DNA of 64,000 bases, taken from an uncultured Paracoccaceae bacterium. GTDB lineage: Bacteria > Bacteroidota > Bacteroidia > Flavobacteriales > Flavobacteriaceae. Position 1 is the stretch's first letter, and each line of letters starts with the position of its first letter. The notes under the pieces are model-generated. The model was not told the origin of the DNA, did no database searches, and saw only the letters and a program-made list of their open reading frames with translations. Both the position numbers and the translations under genes were made by a program. The stretch lies in contig CALSPC010000005.1 in assembly GCA_943788135.1 (NCBI GenBank), positions 1 through 64,000 on the forward strand. The letters run 5' to 3'. Of the stretch, positions 26,548 through 36,201 are shown piece by piece.

Positions 26548-28078
26548 TCTGTATTTTGAAAAAACGTTTACGATTGAAAATGACAGTGTATTCTTGCCTG
26601 AAAATAATGTCTATGAAGCCGATTTTACGTTATTGACAAAAAGTGAGAAAGAGAAAGGGCTGTATTTAAAACGTACCGAGTCTTTTACAGACTACGCTTT
26701 TGACTCGATTCGATCGCCTGAGTTTTATGACGCTAAAGTTGTAAAGTATAAGCAAGATCAGTTTGAGAAAAGTGATGAATTTTGGGCAGACAATCTTCCC
26801 GAAAATATAGATAATAGCGACACAGAATCTGTGCTTGAGAACCTTAAGGGCAATAAAAAAATAAAAAACATTACAGGCCTATTACGAACCCTATCTAGTG
26901 GGTATTTCAAAATCTCAGATTATATTGAATTTGGATCTGTATGGAGTACGTTTGCCGTTAACGATGTAGAGGGTCTTAAGGTGTCTGCAGGTTTTAGATC
27001 ATTCAAAACCTTAGACGATCGCTTCAGAGTCAAAGGCAGGCTAGCTTATGGATTTGATGATGAGCAATTTAAGTATTTTGTCGATGCAAAATACTTGCTA
27101 ACCTACAAACCGAGGATTTCAGTAGGGCTTAGCTACTTAAATGATACTGAACAATTGGGAAGTCGAATTATTCAAAGTCTAGGAAATACTTCTGCTGGAT
27201 TTGGTACAACCTCTCTTTTTAATAGAGGTGATAACTATTTTTTATCCCGTGTCAAAAAGGTATCTGCGAATGTCAATATAGAAATCTTTAGAAATTTTCT
27301 TGTAGGATTAAACTATGCAAATAGCCATATAAAATCGGCCTCTCCTGAACAATTTTCAATAGATTATTTTGATCCAGCACAACAAAGTGTTCAGTCTAAA
27401 TTAGTGGATAACGCTGCAGAACTTTATATGTTATTTACGCCCAACCGCAATATATTTGGATATGGTGTTGAGCGAAAGCCAGGGACAAACCTCTATCCCT
27501 CATTTTTATTAAGTTATCAAAAAGGATTAGAAATTGGTGCAGGCTCGACTACATATTCAAAACTCTTGTTTTCTTATAATCAACCCTTAAAACTTGGAAA
27601 GTTTGGGATACTTAATAATACAATTGAAACAGGCAAAATTTTTGGCGATGCCCAATTATCGGTGCTTAGTCCAGTTCCGGCAAATCAAACCTACTCCCTA
27701 GTAGCCAATACATTCTCACTTCTGAATTATTATGATTTTGTTGTAGATCAATTTTTAGTAGGTCATTTTGAACATCATTTCAACGGCTACATTTTAAACA
27801 AAATACCAATAGTCAAAAAGCTAAAATTGAGAAGCTTGATGACTTTTAGAGGCGTACTTGGAAATATTTCAGATTCCAATACCGCCATCAATCGGTCTTC
27901 AATTATTTATAATGCGCCAAAAGAACTCTACTATGAGTATGGATTTGGAGTAGAAAACATTGGTTTTGGAAACTTGAGGTTATTTCGGATAGATTGTATC
28001 TGGCGTTCAGAATTTAATAATCCAAATAATTCATCTCCTAACTTTGGGGTTCGACTTGGGATGTCTCCCGACTTTTAA
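26507..28078 (+). pseudogene. DUF5686-type protein, C-terminal part (frameshifted gene)
   Basis: This second frame carries the remainder of the DUF5686-like protein: MRVNPKINLNLVRNLYFEK, a charged linker, then a predicted outer-membrane beta-barrel (SAGFRSFKTLDDRFRVKG, KPRISVGLSYLND, LLSYQKGLEIG) ending in FGVRLGMSPDF, a normal terminal strand. No stop interrupts it. The ATG at 26507 is internal to the family alignment, and no signal peptide precedes it, so it would not be exported unless the frame were restored. The function of intact relatives is not established; the carboxypeptidase-like plus barrel layout suggests an outer-membrane role. Confidence 0.8.
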
Positions 28079-28222
28079 GAAGTAAAAAGCTCTAGGTTAG
28101 GTGTATTTTTTAGAGTGCTCATGGTCCCTAAAATGGGCGCTGTATAATTATGTTAAAATAGGCTTTTTAGTTCCTTCACATTTTACTACATTTACGCCCG
28201 TAAAAATAAACAAAATTACACT

Positions 28223-30592
28223 ATGGAATCAATGATGATTTGGATGCCAATTGCAATGGCAGTATTAGGATTAGCATACATGCTAGTTAAAAAGTCTTGG
28301 GTAATGAAACAAGATGCTGGAGATGGGAAAATGAAAGAAATTTCAGACCACATCTACGAAGGTGCTTTAGCATTCTTAAACGCAGAGTACAGGTTGTTAG
28401 CCATTTTTGTGGTTGCTGCCAGTGTTGTTTTAGCAGGCGTATCATTTGTAGTAGAGTCCACACACATTCTTATTGTGGTCGCTTTTATTATTGGTGCAGT
28501 ATTTTCAGCATTTGCAGGGAATATGGGGATGAAAATCGCAACCAAAACAAACGTAAGAACCACACAAGCGGCAAAAACAAGTTTGCCAAACGCCTTAAAA
28601 GTTTCTTTTGGTGGTGGAACCGTGATGGGTCTTGGTGTTGCAGGTTTAGCAGTTTTAGGCTTAACCGCGTTCTTTATTATATTTTATCACATGTTTATGG
28701 GTGGTGTTTGGACAAATACAACAGACATGACCTTAGTTTTAGAAACTCTAGCCGGATTTTCTTTAGGTGCTGAATCTATTGCTTTATTTGCACGAGTTGG
28801 TGGAGGTATTTACACCAAAGCAGCCGATGTTGGTGCCGATTTAGCAGGAAAAGTTCAAGCAGATATTCCAGAAGATGATCCACGAAATCCAGCAACAATT
28901 GCAGACAATGTTGGTGACAACGTTGGAGATGTTGCAGGAATGGGAGCCGATCTGTTTGGATCTTACGTTGCAACAGTATTAGCGGCTATGGTATTAGGAA
29001 ACTATGTTATTAAAGATATGGGTGGAGCAATCCAAGATGCTTTTGGTGGTATTGGACCAATCTTATTGCCAATGTCAATTGCAGGTGTAGGAATTATTAT
29101 TTCTCTTGTAGGAACATTTTTAGTTAAAATTTCTTCTAACGATGCAAAAGAAGCAGACGTACAGAAAGCTTTAAATATAGGAAACTGGGCATCTATAGCA
29201 TTGGTTGCTGCATCATGTTTTGGATTAGTGACTTGGATGTTACCAGAAACAATGCAAATGGATTTCTTTGGCGAAGGTCTTCAAGAAATTTCTTCAATGC
29301 GAGTATTTTATGCCTGTTTAGTAGGTTTAGTTGTAGGCGCAGGAATCTCAGCATTTACAGAATATTATACAGGGTTAGGGTCTAAACCCATCTTAAAAAT
29401 CGTACAACAATCAAGTACAGGAGCAGGTACAAATATTATTGCTGGTTTAGCGACTGGGATGATTTCTACATTCTCTTCTGTATTATTATTTGCAGTTGCA
29501 ATATGGGCCTCTTATGCTTTAGCTGGATTCTATGGTGTGGCTTTAGCAGCATCTGCAATGATGGCTACCACAGCGATGCAATTGGCAATTGATGCTTTTG
29601 GACCAATTGCAGATAACGCAGGTGGTATTGCTGAAATGAGTGAGCAAGATCCAATTGTAAGAGAACGTACAGATATTCTAGATGCTGTTGGTAATACAAC
29701 TGCTGCTACTGGAAAAGGATTTGCAATCGCATCCGCAGCATTAACGTCATTGGCTCTTTTTGCAGCTTATGTAACGTTTACAGGCATCGATGGAATTAAT
29801 ATTTTTAAAGCGCCAGTTTTAGCCATGTTATTTGTGGGTGGAATGGTGCCTGTAGTTTTTTCTGCATTAGCAATGAATGCCGTTGGTAAAGCAGCGATGG
29901 AAATGGTTAATGAAGTGGTAAGACAGTTTAAAGATATTCCAGGAATTATGGAAGGTACTGGAAAACCAGAATATGATAAATGTGTCGATATTTCAACTAA
30001 AGCCTCTTTGAAAGAAATGATGTTACCAGGACTCTTAACAATTGGGTTCCCAATATTGGTAGTTCTAGTAGGTAAGTTAGCATATCAAGATAACAATATG
30101 TTAGTAGCTGAAATGCTAGGGGGGTATATGGCAGGAGTTACCGTAAGTGGTGTACTTTGGGCTATTTTCCAAAACAATGCAGGTGGTGCTTGGGATAATG
30201 CTAAGAAATCTTTTGAAGCTGGTGTAGAGATCAACGGCGTTATGACCTACAAAGGATCGGAAGCACACAAGGCAGCAGTTACAGGAGATACTGTTGGTGA
30301 TCCATTTAAAGACACTTCTGGACCATCAATGAATATCCTTATCAAATTAACATGTCTTATCGGATTAGTAATTGCACCTATCTTAGGCGGGCACTCTTTA
30401 GAAGCCGCGCATGCATCACAAGATGTGAATGTAGCAGTTGTGTATAATTCAGGAGATTTAGCTGAAGCAACAATTTCAAAGACTACAGTAGTAAATGGGA
30501 CAGAAGTTGTGGTAGAGAAATCAATCACCGGAACTGAGAAAGACGTTGAAGAAGCTGTTGAAGCCCTTTTAAATGAGACGACCGAAAATTAA
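28223..30592 (+). CDS. hppA: Ion-translocating membrane pyrophosphatase (K+-dependent type)
   Basis: A 789-residue integral membrane pyrophosphatase with about 16 helices that couples pyrophosphate hydrolysis to H+ and/or Na+ export. The catalytic motif [20 protein letters not shown] is intact. In [10 protein letters not shown] the residue after GNTT is Ala494; K+-dependent enzymes have Ala here and K+-independent ones Lys, so K+ dependence is predicted. Which ion is pumped cannot be settled by eye. A C-terminal extension after [10 protein letters not shown] (about 55 residues, ending [10 protein letters not shown]) is hydrophilic and charged. The gene stands alone and ends at a strong terminator. 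Confidence 0.96.
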   Translation: MESMMIWMPIAMAVLGLAYMLVKKSWVMKQDAGDGKMKEISDHIYEGALAFLNAEYRLLAIFVVAASVVLAGVSFVVESTHILIVVAFIIGAVFSAFAGNMGMKIATKTNVRTTQAAKTSLPNALKVSFGGGTVMGLGVAGLAVLGLTAFFIIFYHMFMGGVWTNTTDMTLVLETLAGFSLGAESIALFARVGGGIYTKAADVGADLAGKVQADIPEDDPRNPATIADNVGDNVGDVAGMGADLFGSYVATVLAAMVLGNYVIKDMGGAIQDAFGGIGPILLPMSIAGVGIIISLVGTFLVKISSNDAKEADVQKALNIGNWASIALVAASCFGLVTWMLPETMQMDFFGEGLQEISSMRVFYACLVGLVVGAGISAFTEYYTGLGSKPILKIVQQSSTGAGTNIIAGLATGMISTFSSVLLFAVAIWASYALAGFYGVALAASAMMATTAMQLAIDAFGPIADNAGGIAEMSEQDPIVRERTDILDAVGNTTAATGKGFAIASAALTSLALFAAYVTFTGIDGINIFKAPVLAMLFVGGMVPVVFSALAMNAVGKAAMEMVNEVVRQFKDIPGIMEGTGKPEYDKCVDISTKASLKEMMLPGLLTIGFPILVVLVGKLAYQDNNMLVAEMLGGYMAGVTVSGVLWAIFQNNAGGAWDNAKKSFEAGVEINGVMTYKGSEAHKAAVTGDTVGDPFKDTSGPSMNILIKLTCLIGLVIAPILGGHSLEAAHASQDVNVAVVYNSGDLAEATISKTTVVNGTEVVVEKSITGTEKDVEEAVEALLNETTEN

Positions 30593-30624
30593 TTTAATCG
30601 TACTGAAAAGATTAAAAATTTGAG

Positions 30625-30660
30625 TCATAAAAAATCCCGCTTTTGCGGGATTTTTTATGA
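30625..30660. terminator. Bidirectional terminator between hppA and the deoxynucleoside kinase gene
   Basis: A 16-bp perfect stem (TCATAAAAAATCCCGC with its complement at 30645-30660) around a TTTT loop lies between two convergent genes. It has A-runs and T-runs on both sides, so it can stop transcription from either direction. Confidence 0.9.
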
Positions 30661-30679
30661 CTTATATATAGCATTTGAG

Positions 30680-31294
30680 TTAAAACAAACCGTTTATTTC
30701 AGCATCAATTTTAGTGATGATAAACCCAAGGTCTTCTTCGTTTTCTACAAAATCTAAATCATCAACGTCAATGATTAGCAGTTTTCCTTTAGTGTAGCCA
30801 TGAATCCAAGCTTCATAGCGTTCGTTTAAACGGCTTAGGTAATCTATACTAATAGAGTTCTCATAATCACGCCCACGTTTATGAATTTGAGCTACAAGGT
30901 TAGGGATTGAGCTTCTCAAGTAAATGATAAGATCAGGGCTCTGAACTAAAGATTCCATAAGCCCAAAAAGCGACGAATAATTTTCAAAATCGCGGTTGGT
31001 CATTAAGCCCATTGCATGTAAGTTAGGCGCAAATATATTCGCATCTTCATAAATGGTACGGTCCTGAATAATGTCTTTTCCGCTTTCCCGAATTTGTAAC
31101 ACCTGACGGAATCTACTATTTAAAAAATACACTTGGAGGTTGAAACTCCAACGTTCCATTTGGTTGTAAAAATCATCTAAGTAAGGGTTTTCTACAACAT
31201 CTTCAAGTTGAGCTTCCCATTTGTAATGTTTAGCTAGTAATTGGGTCAGGGTTGTTTTTCCTGCTCCGATATTTCCGGCAATTGCAACATGCAT
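30680..31294 (-). CDS. Deoxynucleoside kinase (dAK/dGK family)
   Basis: A 204-residue kinase that phosphorylates salvaged deoxynucleosides. The P-loop is AGNIGAGKTTL (residues 6-16). The family's catalytic acidic segment and DRT motif (KDIIQDRTIYED) and a lid region with RGRDYENSISIDYL follow. Length fits the bacterial dAK/dGK/dCK group; substrate preference cannot be read. It starts 4 bases after the stop of the unknown secreted protein and lies at the end of a minus-strand unit with a two-component system, possibly a chance operon. Confidence 0.93.
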   Translation of the reverse strand: MHVAIAGNIGAGKTTLTQLLAKHYKWEAQLEDVVENPYLDDFYNQMERWSFNLQVYFLNSRFRQVLQIRESGKDIIQDRTIYEDANIFAPNLHAMGLMTNRDFENYSSLFGLMESLVQSPDLIIYLRSSIPNLVAQIHKRGRDYENSISIDYLSRLNERYEAWIHGYTKGKLLIIDVDDLDFVENEEDLGFIITKIDAEINGLF

Positions 31295-31298
31295 AATA

Positions 31299-32078
31299 TC
31301 AATTGTTTAATAGTTGGTAGTGGTGAAGAAATTCTTCGTCATAAATATACAAGGTTTGATTGGTTACAAAAAACTGTTTTACTAAAACTTTAGGTAAGTT
31401 TAGCCTCAAAACGGTTTCAGTGTTTTTTAATTTATAGTAAATAGCGTTTTCTTTTTGTAGAAACAGCACGCCGTTCCATAGTTTTAAATCTGTAAACCCT
31501 TCTTGAGGCAGCTTCGAAATTAAACTGCCCATGTAATTATAACATTGTAATTCTTTAGTTGTAAGTACCCAACACGTGTTATAATCGCTATCCAAAGCGA
31601 GAATTTCATTTTGAAACGGTACAGTCTTAACGCGAGTTTTGGAGGTGTTGTAGTCAAATAATTCCAATTGAAGCGTATTCGAATCAAACACCCAAAAGGT
31701 CGTATCATTCCCATACGAGATGTGGGACAAAGTCCGTAATGGGGTCAAGTGGTTAAAGTCCACGCTAATCAAATCTGCTAAGCGATTATCCAGCAGCGTA
31801 ACGCTATTGAAATCTTTATAAAACAGCGCTAGTTTGAGTGGATTAAACACAGAAACCGAACTCAAATTGCCTTTGTCTAAGACACTATAATTTTGAAGTT
31901 CTTTCTTGGTTTTTTTAAAAAGTATATTTGATTCTAGATAATAAATAGACTCAAATTGATCCACGCCAATAAAGCGGCTACATTCCAAAGGAATTGATTC
32001 AACCAAGTTGGCGGTTAAAGAGGTTTGACTAAACCCCCAAGCCGTAAAAAATAATACTAAATAGAATGTGCGTTTCAT
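31299..32078 (-). CDS. Secreted protein of unknown function (predicted beta-propeller)
   Basis: A 259-residue protein with a signal peptide (ending WGFSQ). The rest is a series of short segments alternating hydrophobic and polar residues, such as ESIYYLESNILFKKT, VTLLDNRLADLISVDF and LTTKELQCYNYMGSLISKL, consistent with beta-propeller blades. I recognise no named domain or catalytic motif. It lies 32 bases after the response regulator gene and 4 bases before the kinase gene. A scaffold or sensor role in the periplasm is possible but unsupported. Confidence 0.8.
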   Translation of the reverse strand: MKRTFYLVLFFTAWGFSQTSLTANLVESIPLECSRFIGVDQFESIYYLESNILFKKTKKELQNYSVLDKGNLSSVSVFNPLKLALFYKDFNSVTLLDNRLADLISVDFNHLTPLRTLSHISYGNDTTFWVFDSNTLQLELFDYNTSKTRVKTVPFQNEILALDSDYNTCWVLTTKELQCYNYMGSLISKLPQEGFTDLKLWNGVLFLQKENAIYYKLKNTETVLRLNLPKVLVKQFFVTNQTLYIYDEEFLHHYQLLNN

Positions 32079-32110
32079 TTGTGCTTGAAAAGTACAAAAA
32101 TCAAATTAAT

Positions 32111-32794
32111 TTAATAGATTAATTTATAACCAAACCCGCGTACATTCAAAATTTGTATCGTTTGATCTTGATTTAATTTTTTTCGAATTTTGGTTATAAA
32201 TACATCCATACTTCGAGAACTGAAGTAATCATCGTTCCCCCAAAGTTTATTTAAAATCAAAGAACGCTCAAGAACTTTGTTTTTGTTTTTTATCAGATGA
32301 AATAATAAATGTGCTTCTCGATGGGTTAGTGTTGTGCTCGGCTCATTTTTAAATTGTAGGGTTTGCTTTGTGAAGTCAAAAACATAGGCACCAAGTTTAA
32401 TACTGTTATGTGGTTCTTGTAGTAGTGTATTTTTCAGCAGATTATTTATGCGAACAATAAGTTCTTCCATGCTAAAAGGTTTCTTTATATAATCATTTCC
32501 GCCACTATGAAAGCCTTCAACAACATCTTGAGTTTGGGATTTTGAAGTTAAAAAAATAATAGGGATTTCAGCGTTCTCTAAACGAATGTCTTTAGCCAAG
32601 CTAATGCCATCTTTTTTTGGCATCATTATATCTAGAATTAATAATTTCGGATTTTTTGTTTTATAAACTTCAAATGCTTTTTCGCCATTTTCGCAAAGTA
32701 AAACATCGAATCCTCGAGTTTCCAAACTTTCTTTAATTATTTGCCCAAGTGAAGGCTCGTCTTCGGCTAAAAGTAGGGTTATTTTAGGCTTCAT
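32111..32794 (-). CDS. OmpR-family response regulator
   Basis: A 227-residue regulator. The receiver domain has Glu11-Asp12-Glu13, phosphoacceptor Asp55 in LLILDIMMPKKDG and the Lys in DYIKKPFSMEEL. The C-terminal winged helix (about 130-227) includes LTHREAHLLFHLIKNKNKV, then SRSMDVFITKIRKKL and NVRGFGYKL. The gene overlaps the histidine kinase gene by 11 bases, so the two form a cognate pair. Three phased TTAAC repeats upstream of the pair, in the divergent gap with the GLPGLI genes, are the most likely target. Confidence 0.95.
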   Translation of the reverse strand: MKPKITLLLAEDEPSLGQIIKESLETRGFDVLLCENGEKAFEVYKTKNPKLLILDIMMPKKDGISLAKDIRLENAEIPIIFLTSKSQTQDVVEGFHSGGNDYIKKPFSMEELIVRINNLLKNTLLQEPHNSIKLGAYVFDFTKQTLQFKNEPSTTLTHREAHLLFHLIKNKNKVLERSLILNKLWGNDDYFSSRSMDVFITKIRKKLNQDQTIQILNVRGFGYKLIY

Positions 32795-34307
32795 TTGGAA
32801 GTGTCAGTTTAAAAGTAGTATGTGTTTTTTTTAGGTCCAGTTGGATAGAGCCGTTATGTTTTTCTATAATTTTTTTGGTGTAGTATAGCCCAATCCCAAA
32901 CCCTTTCACATTATGTGTATTGCCTTTGGATACGCGGTAAAATTTCTCAAAAATTTGATCTTTGTTATTGTGGTTAAGCGAATTTCCGCTATCAGAAATT
33001 GATATCGTAAATGAAGATGAGTTTTGTGAAATTTCAATCCAAATTTGATTCCCGCCGTATTTAATGGCATTATCAATAATATTGTTAATTGCGTTCTCAA
33101 AATGAAATACATCAACTGTTACATCTAAAAGTGTTTGTTTAGGGTTAAAATCAATAGTTACAGATTCAGTCTGCATTTGATGTTTAGCTACAATTGTTTG
33201 GAGTAATTCAACACCATTAATAGGCGTTTTGTGAAGCTCCAAATTTCCGCTATCCAAAGAGGCGGTTTCTAAAAGTTTTTCAACCATAAGATTTAATTTT
33301 GTCAAGTGTTCACTTGACATCTCTAAATAGGTTTTAGTCTTTTTCTTGTCGTCAATACCATTGAAACTTTTAAGACTTTCTAGAGCAACACTAATAGTAG
33401 CAATAGGTGTTTTAAATTCATGAGTGATATTGCTAATCAAATCATTTTTTACTTCTGCCAGCTGTTTTTGGGATCTTATAATTTGCAATAGATAAAACAA
33501 ACAGCCAATGACAACAAGCACCAATAAAGTTGAGATTAATATCCCTGTTAGAATTCGTTTTAGAATGATTTTTGTTTCGTTAGAAAAATGAATAGACAAT
33601 GAACTTCCCCTCGGCAAAAAAGGAGATTTGGAATTTGTTGTCAAATCGCTTGGGTTGATTTTTTTAAGTTTTTGAGTCTCTAACTCGCGACTCTCAAATG
33701 TTAAACCATAATCAATATTGAGTTTTTTACGAGCCAATTCAGATTTCAACAAACTGTCAATATTTTTAAGAGATAATGAATCCCGGGTAATAGAAATAAA
33801 CACTTTAGAGGTTAGCAGTGTAATATCTTTCATATTAAAGGTGTCGACATTAAACACTTTTAGCCCTTCAACGCCGAATTGAAAAGAGTCTGAAACAATT
33901 GAATCTGAGTCAAGATAAATACTTTCTATATAAGTTGAATCTAAATTTATAGCGTTTTGTTTGTGATAATTAAGTACGGACTTACGTGCCAAACGTCTTA
34001 GGTTCTTGTTCAGTTTGAATGCATTATTTTTTGGCCGCTGATTGAACATACTGTCAAGGTCAAAGGGAAGGTCGAACTCCTTGTTTTTAGAGTTTGAGTG
34101 TAGTGCAAAACCTTCAACAGCGCTATGCTCTGCAAGATTTGTGTAGTAAGCATCTATGGCATTATCTAAGCTCACTTGCACATCATTGATAAGCTGTTGC
34201 TTATTAATTTGATAATTTTTATAATTCCAATAGACTTGTATGCCAATTGTGCTCAGGATCACAATGAGAATAACATAAAGCAACCATTTGTAACGTGCAT
34301 CATTCAT
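32784..34307 (-). CDS. Membrane sensor histidine kinase
   Basis: A 507-residue kinase. It has an N-terminal membrane helix (WLLYVILIVILSTIGIQVYW), a periplasmic sensor region of about 210 residues without a recognisable domain, and a second helix (about 250-275). The phosphoacceptor His296 lies in SNITHEFKTPIATISVALES. The ATPase domain has NNIIDNAIKYGG (N box) and GFGIGLYYTKKIIEKHNG (G box). There is no HAMP domain, as is common in Bacteroidota kinases. It is the first gene of the minus-strand unit, divergent from the GLPGLI genes. The large periplasmic region suggests an envelope signal, possibly related to the outer-membrane proteins encoded across the gap. Confidence 0.94.
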   Translation of the reverse strand: MNDARYKWLLYVILIVILSTIGIQVYWNYKNYQINKQQLINDVQVSLDNAIDAYYTNLAEHSAVEGFALHSNSKNKEFDLPFDLDSMFNQRPKNNAFKLNKNLRRLARKSVLNYHKQNAINLDSTYIESIYLDSDSIVSDSFQFGVEGLKVFNVDTFNMKDITLLTSKVFISITRDSLSLKNIDSLLKSELARKKLNIDYGLTFESRELETQKLKKINPSDLTTNSKSPFLPRGSSLSIHFSNETKIILKRILTGILISTLLVLVVIGCLFYLLQIIRSQKQLAEVKNDLISNITHEFKTPIATISVALESLKSFNGIDDKKKTKTYLEMSSEHLTKLNLMVEKLLETASLDSGNLELHKTPINGVELLQTIVAKHQMQTESVTIDFNPKQTLLDVTVDVFHFENAINNIIDNAIKYGGNQIWIEISQNSSSFTISISDSGNSLNHNNKDQIFEKFYRVSKGNTHNVKGFGIGLYYTKKIIEKHNGSIQLDLKKTHTTFKLTLPNEA

Positions 34308-34347
34308 AAGTCAAAAGTAAATTTTAAAATCAATTAATACTAATCGC

Positions 34348-34372
34348 TTAACACACGTTAACAGTCGTTAAC
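34348..34372. promoter_or_regulatory. Three TTAAC direct repeats at 10-bp spacing (candidate response-regulator site)
   Basis: TTAAC occurs at 34348, 34358 and 34368, the last two extended to CGTTAAC. The spacing is exactly 10 bp, so all three lie on one face of the helix. OmpR-family regulators bind such direct repeats. The site is in the 123-bp divergent gap between the kinase gene and the first GLPGLI gene, just upstream of a -7-like CATATTTG (34395-34402). Confidence 0.65.
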
Positions 34373-34430
34373 TGTAACTACATATTATTTTTTACATATT
34401 TGCATCAGTTCTAATTTAAAAAATATAAAA

Positions 34431-35228
34431 ATGATAAGACTAGTAACTATATTTTTAATCGCAATTACAACTGTGATTTCAGAGAGTCATGCCCAAGAAT
34501 TTCAAGGGATAGCCACTTATAAAACTCAGCGCAAGCTAGACATCAAAATTGATAGTACTCAAGTTGGTGGTATGCAAGATGAACTTATGGCAATGCTCAA
34601 AAAACAGTTTGAAAAAACGTACACCCTGACATTTAATAAGGAGGAATCCCTTTACAAAGAAGAGGAGTCTTTAGCGCCTCCTTCTCTAGGGAACACGATG
34701 GTAGTTATGACTATGGGAGGGTCTGGCGAATTATACAAAAACATAAAATCAAAACGTTTTGTTAAACAATCGGACCTGCTAGGAAAAATGTTTTTGATTC
34801 AAGATTCTTTAAAAACAACGCCTTGGAAACTACAAGGCGACACCAAAAATATTGGAGAGTACACCTGCTATAAAGCGACTCTTGAAAGAGCAGTAGATGC
34901 AGATACTTTTTCTGATGAGGATACTAAAAAGACGCAAACGGTCACAGCGTGGTACACGCCTCAAATCCCCGTTAGTAACGGCCCTGAAGAGTTTCAAGGC
35001 CTGCCAGGACTTATTTTAGAACTGAGTTACGATTCTCAAACTATTTTATGTAGTAAAGTTTTGTTAAATCCTGCAAAACAAGTTGTCATAAAAGAGCCCT
35101 CATCTGGTACAACGGTCACTCAAAATGAGTTTGATGCCATTATGATCAAAAAAATGAAGGAAATGGAATCGCAATACGATCGCGATGATGGCGAGGGTAG
35201 TAGTTTCAAAATTGAAATCAGAAATTAG
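34431..35228 (+). CDS. GLPGLI-family secreted protein (first copy)
   Basis: A 265-residue exported protein with a signal peptide (ending SHAQ). It carries the family signature GLPGLI at residues 190-195, in FQGLPGLILELSYD, preceded by VTAWYTPQIPVSNGP. The N-terminal part begins EFQGIATYKTQRKLD, typical of the family. The biochemical role of the family is not established. It is followed by a second copy with the same layout and by a beta-barrel protein, and faces a two-component system. A periplasmic partner of the outer-membrane protein is a reasonable inference. Confidence 0.92.
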   Translation: MIRLVTIFLIAITTVISESHAQEFQGIATYKTQRKLDIKIDSTQVGGMQDELMAMLKKQFEKTYTLTFNKEESLYKEEESLAPPSLGNTMVVMTMGGSGELYKNIKSKRFVKQSDLLGKMFLIQDSLKTTPWKLQGDTKNIGEYTCYKATLERAVDADTFSDEDTKKTQTVTAWYTPQIPVSNGPEEFQGLPGLILELSYDSQTILCSKVLLNPAKQVVIKEPSSGTTVTQNEFDAIMIKKMKEMESQYDRDDGEGSSFKIEIRN

Positions 35229-35312
35229 TTTTAATTTTATTTTAACGAGTTCGTATTAAACAATCCGTAATTTGTACGGATAAAAATAGATCTTAAATTA
35301 ACAGTTATAAGT

Positions 35313-36176
35313 ATGAATCTAGTAAAAAATCATTTTTCGGTGGTCTGCATCGCGTTGTTGCTCTCAGCAGCAGCTTACGCCCAAGAATTTCAGGGTCAAG
35401 CTTATTATTTCTCCAAAACATCAGTAGATATGGATAGTTGGGGAGGTCGGAAAATGAGTGAAGATCAAAAAAAACAAATTGCAAACCGCATGCGCAGCAT
35501 GTTTGAAAAAACCTATATTTTGACTTTTGATAGAGAAGCTTCCAACTATAAAGAAGAAGAAGTTTTGGAAGCACCAGGAGCACAAGGTGGTTTTGGGAAA
35601 TGGGGCAATAGTTTTTCAGCAGGGCCTCAATATAAAAATATCAAATCCCAACAATTTTTGCAAGATCAAGAGTTTTTTGGAAAACAATTTTTGATTTCAG
35701 ATTCCTTGTCCAAATTAGATTGGAAATTAGAAGCAGAAACTAAACAAATTGGACAATACCTTTGTATGAAAGCGACAACTACCAAAACAGTAGATGAATT
35801 TGATTGGCGTAGTATGAGACGAAAACCAAAATCTAAAGAAACTGAAGCTAAAAAAGACGCTACTGCAACATCGGTTTCTGAAGACATAGAACTCCCAAAA
35901 CAAATTGAAGTTACGGCATGGTACACCCCTCAAATTCCTGTAAGTCAAGGGCCTGGTGATTTTTGGGGCCTTCCAGGACTAATCCTAGAAGTGAACACTG
36001 ATAAGACCACCATTTTGTGTTCTAAAATTATTATGAATCCAAAAGAGAAAGTGGATATTGAAGCGCCTAAAAAAGGGACTATAGTTTCACGATCGGAGTA
36101 TACTGAAACCGTCAAGAAAAAAATGGAAGAAATGCGCTCTATGTACGGAGGTCGGAGAAACAAACGTCGAAATTAA
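35313..36176 (+). CDS. GLPGLI-family secreted protein (second copy)
   Basis: A 287-residue paralogue of the preceding gene: signal peptide ending AAYAQ, N-terminal EFQGQAYYFSKTSVDM, and GLPGLI at residues 219-224 after VTAWYTPQIPVSQGP. It differs by a longer, Lys/Glu/Ser-rich insertion (SMRRKPKSKETEAKKDATAT) before the signature and an Arg-rich C-terminus (GGRRNKRRN). Both features could contact a charged partner. It lies 84 bases after the first copy and 25 bases before the barrel gene. The two copies look like an old tandem duplication. Confidence 0.92.
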   Translation: MNLVKNHFSVVCIALLLSAAAYAQEFQGQAYYFSKTSVDMDSWGGRKMSEDQKKQIANRMRSMFEKTYILTFDREASNYKEEEVLEAPGAQGGFGKWGNSFSAGPQYKNIKSQQFLQDQEFFGKQFLISDSLSKLDWKLEAETKQIGQYLCMKATTTKTVDEFDWRSMRRKPKSKETEAKKDATATSVSEDIELPKQIEVTAWYTPQIPVSQGPGDFWGLPGLILEVNTDKTTILCSKIIMNPKEKVDIEAPKKGTIVSRSEYTETVKKKMEEMRSMYGGRRNKRRN

Positions 36177-36201
36177 AGACATCCAAATTAACCAATAGTT
36201 T

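Noticed and set aside
30680-34307. Functional link between the deoxynucleoside kinase and the two-component system
   Set aside because: Short gaps suggest co-transcription, but nothing in the sequences ties nucleoside salvage to an envelope sensor.
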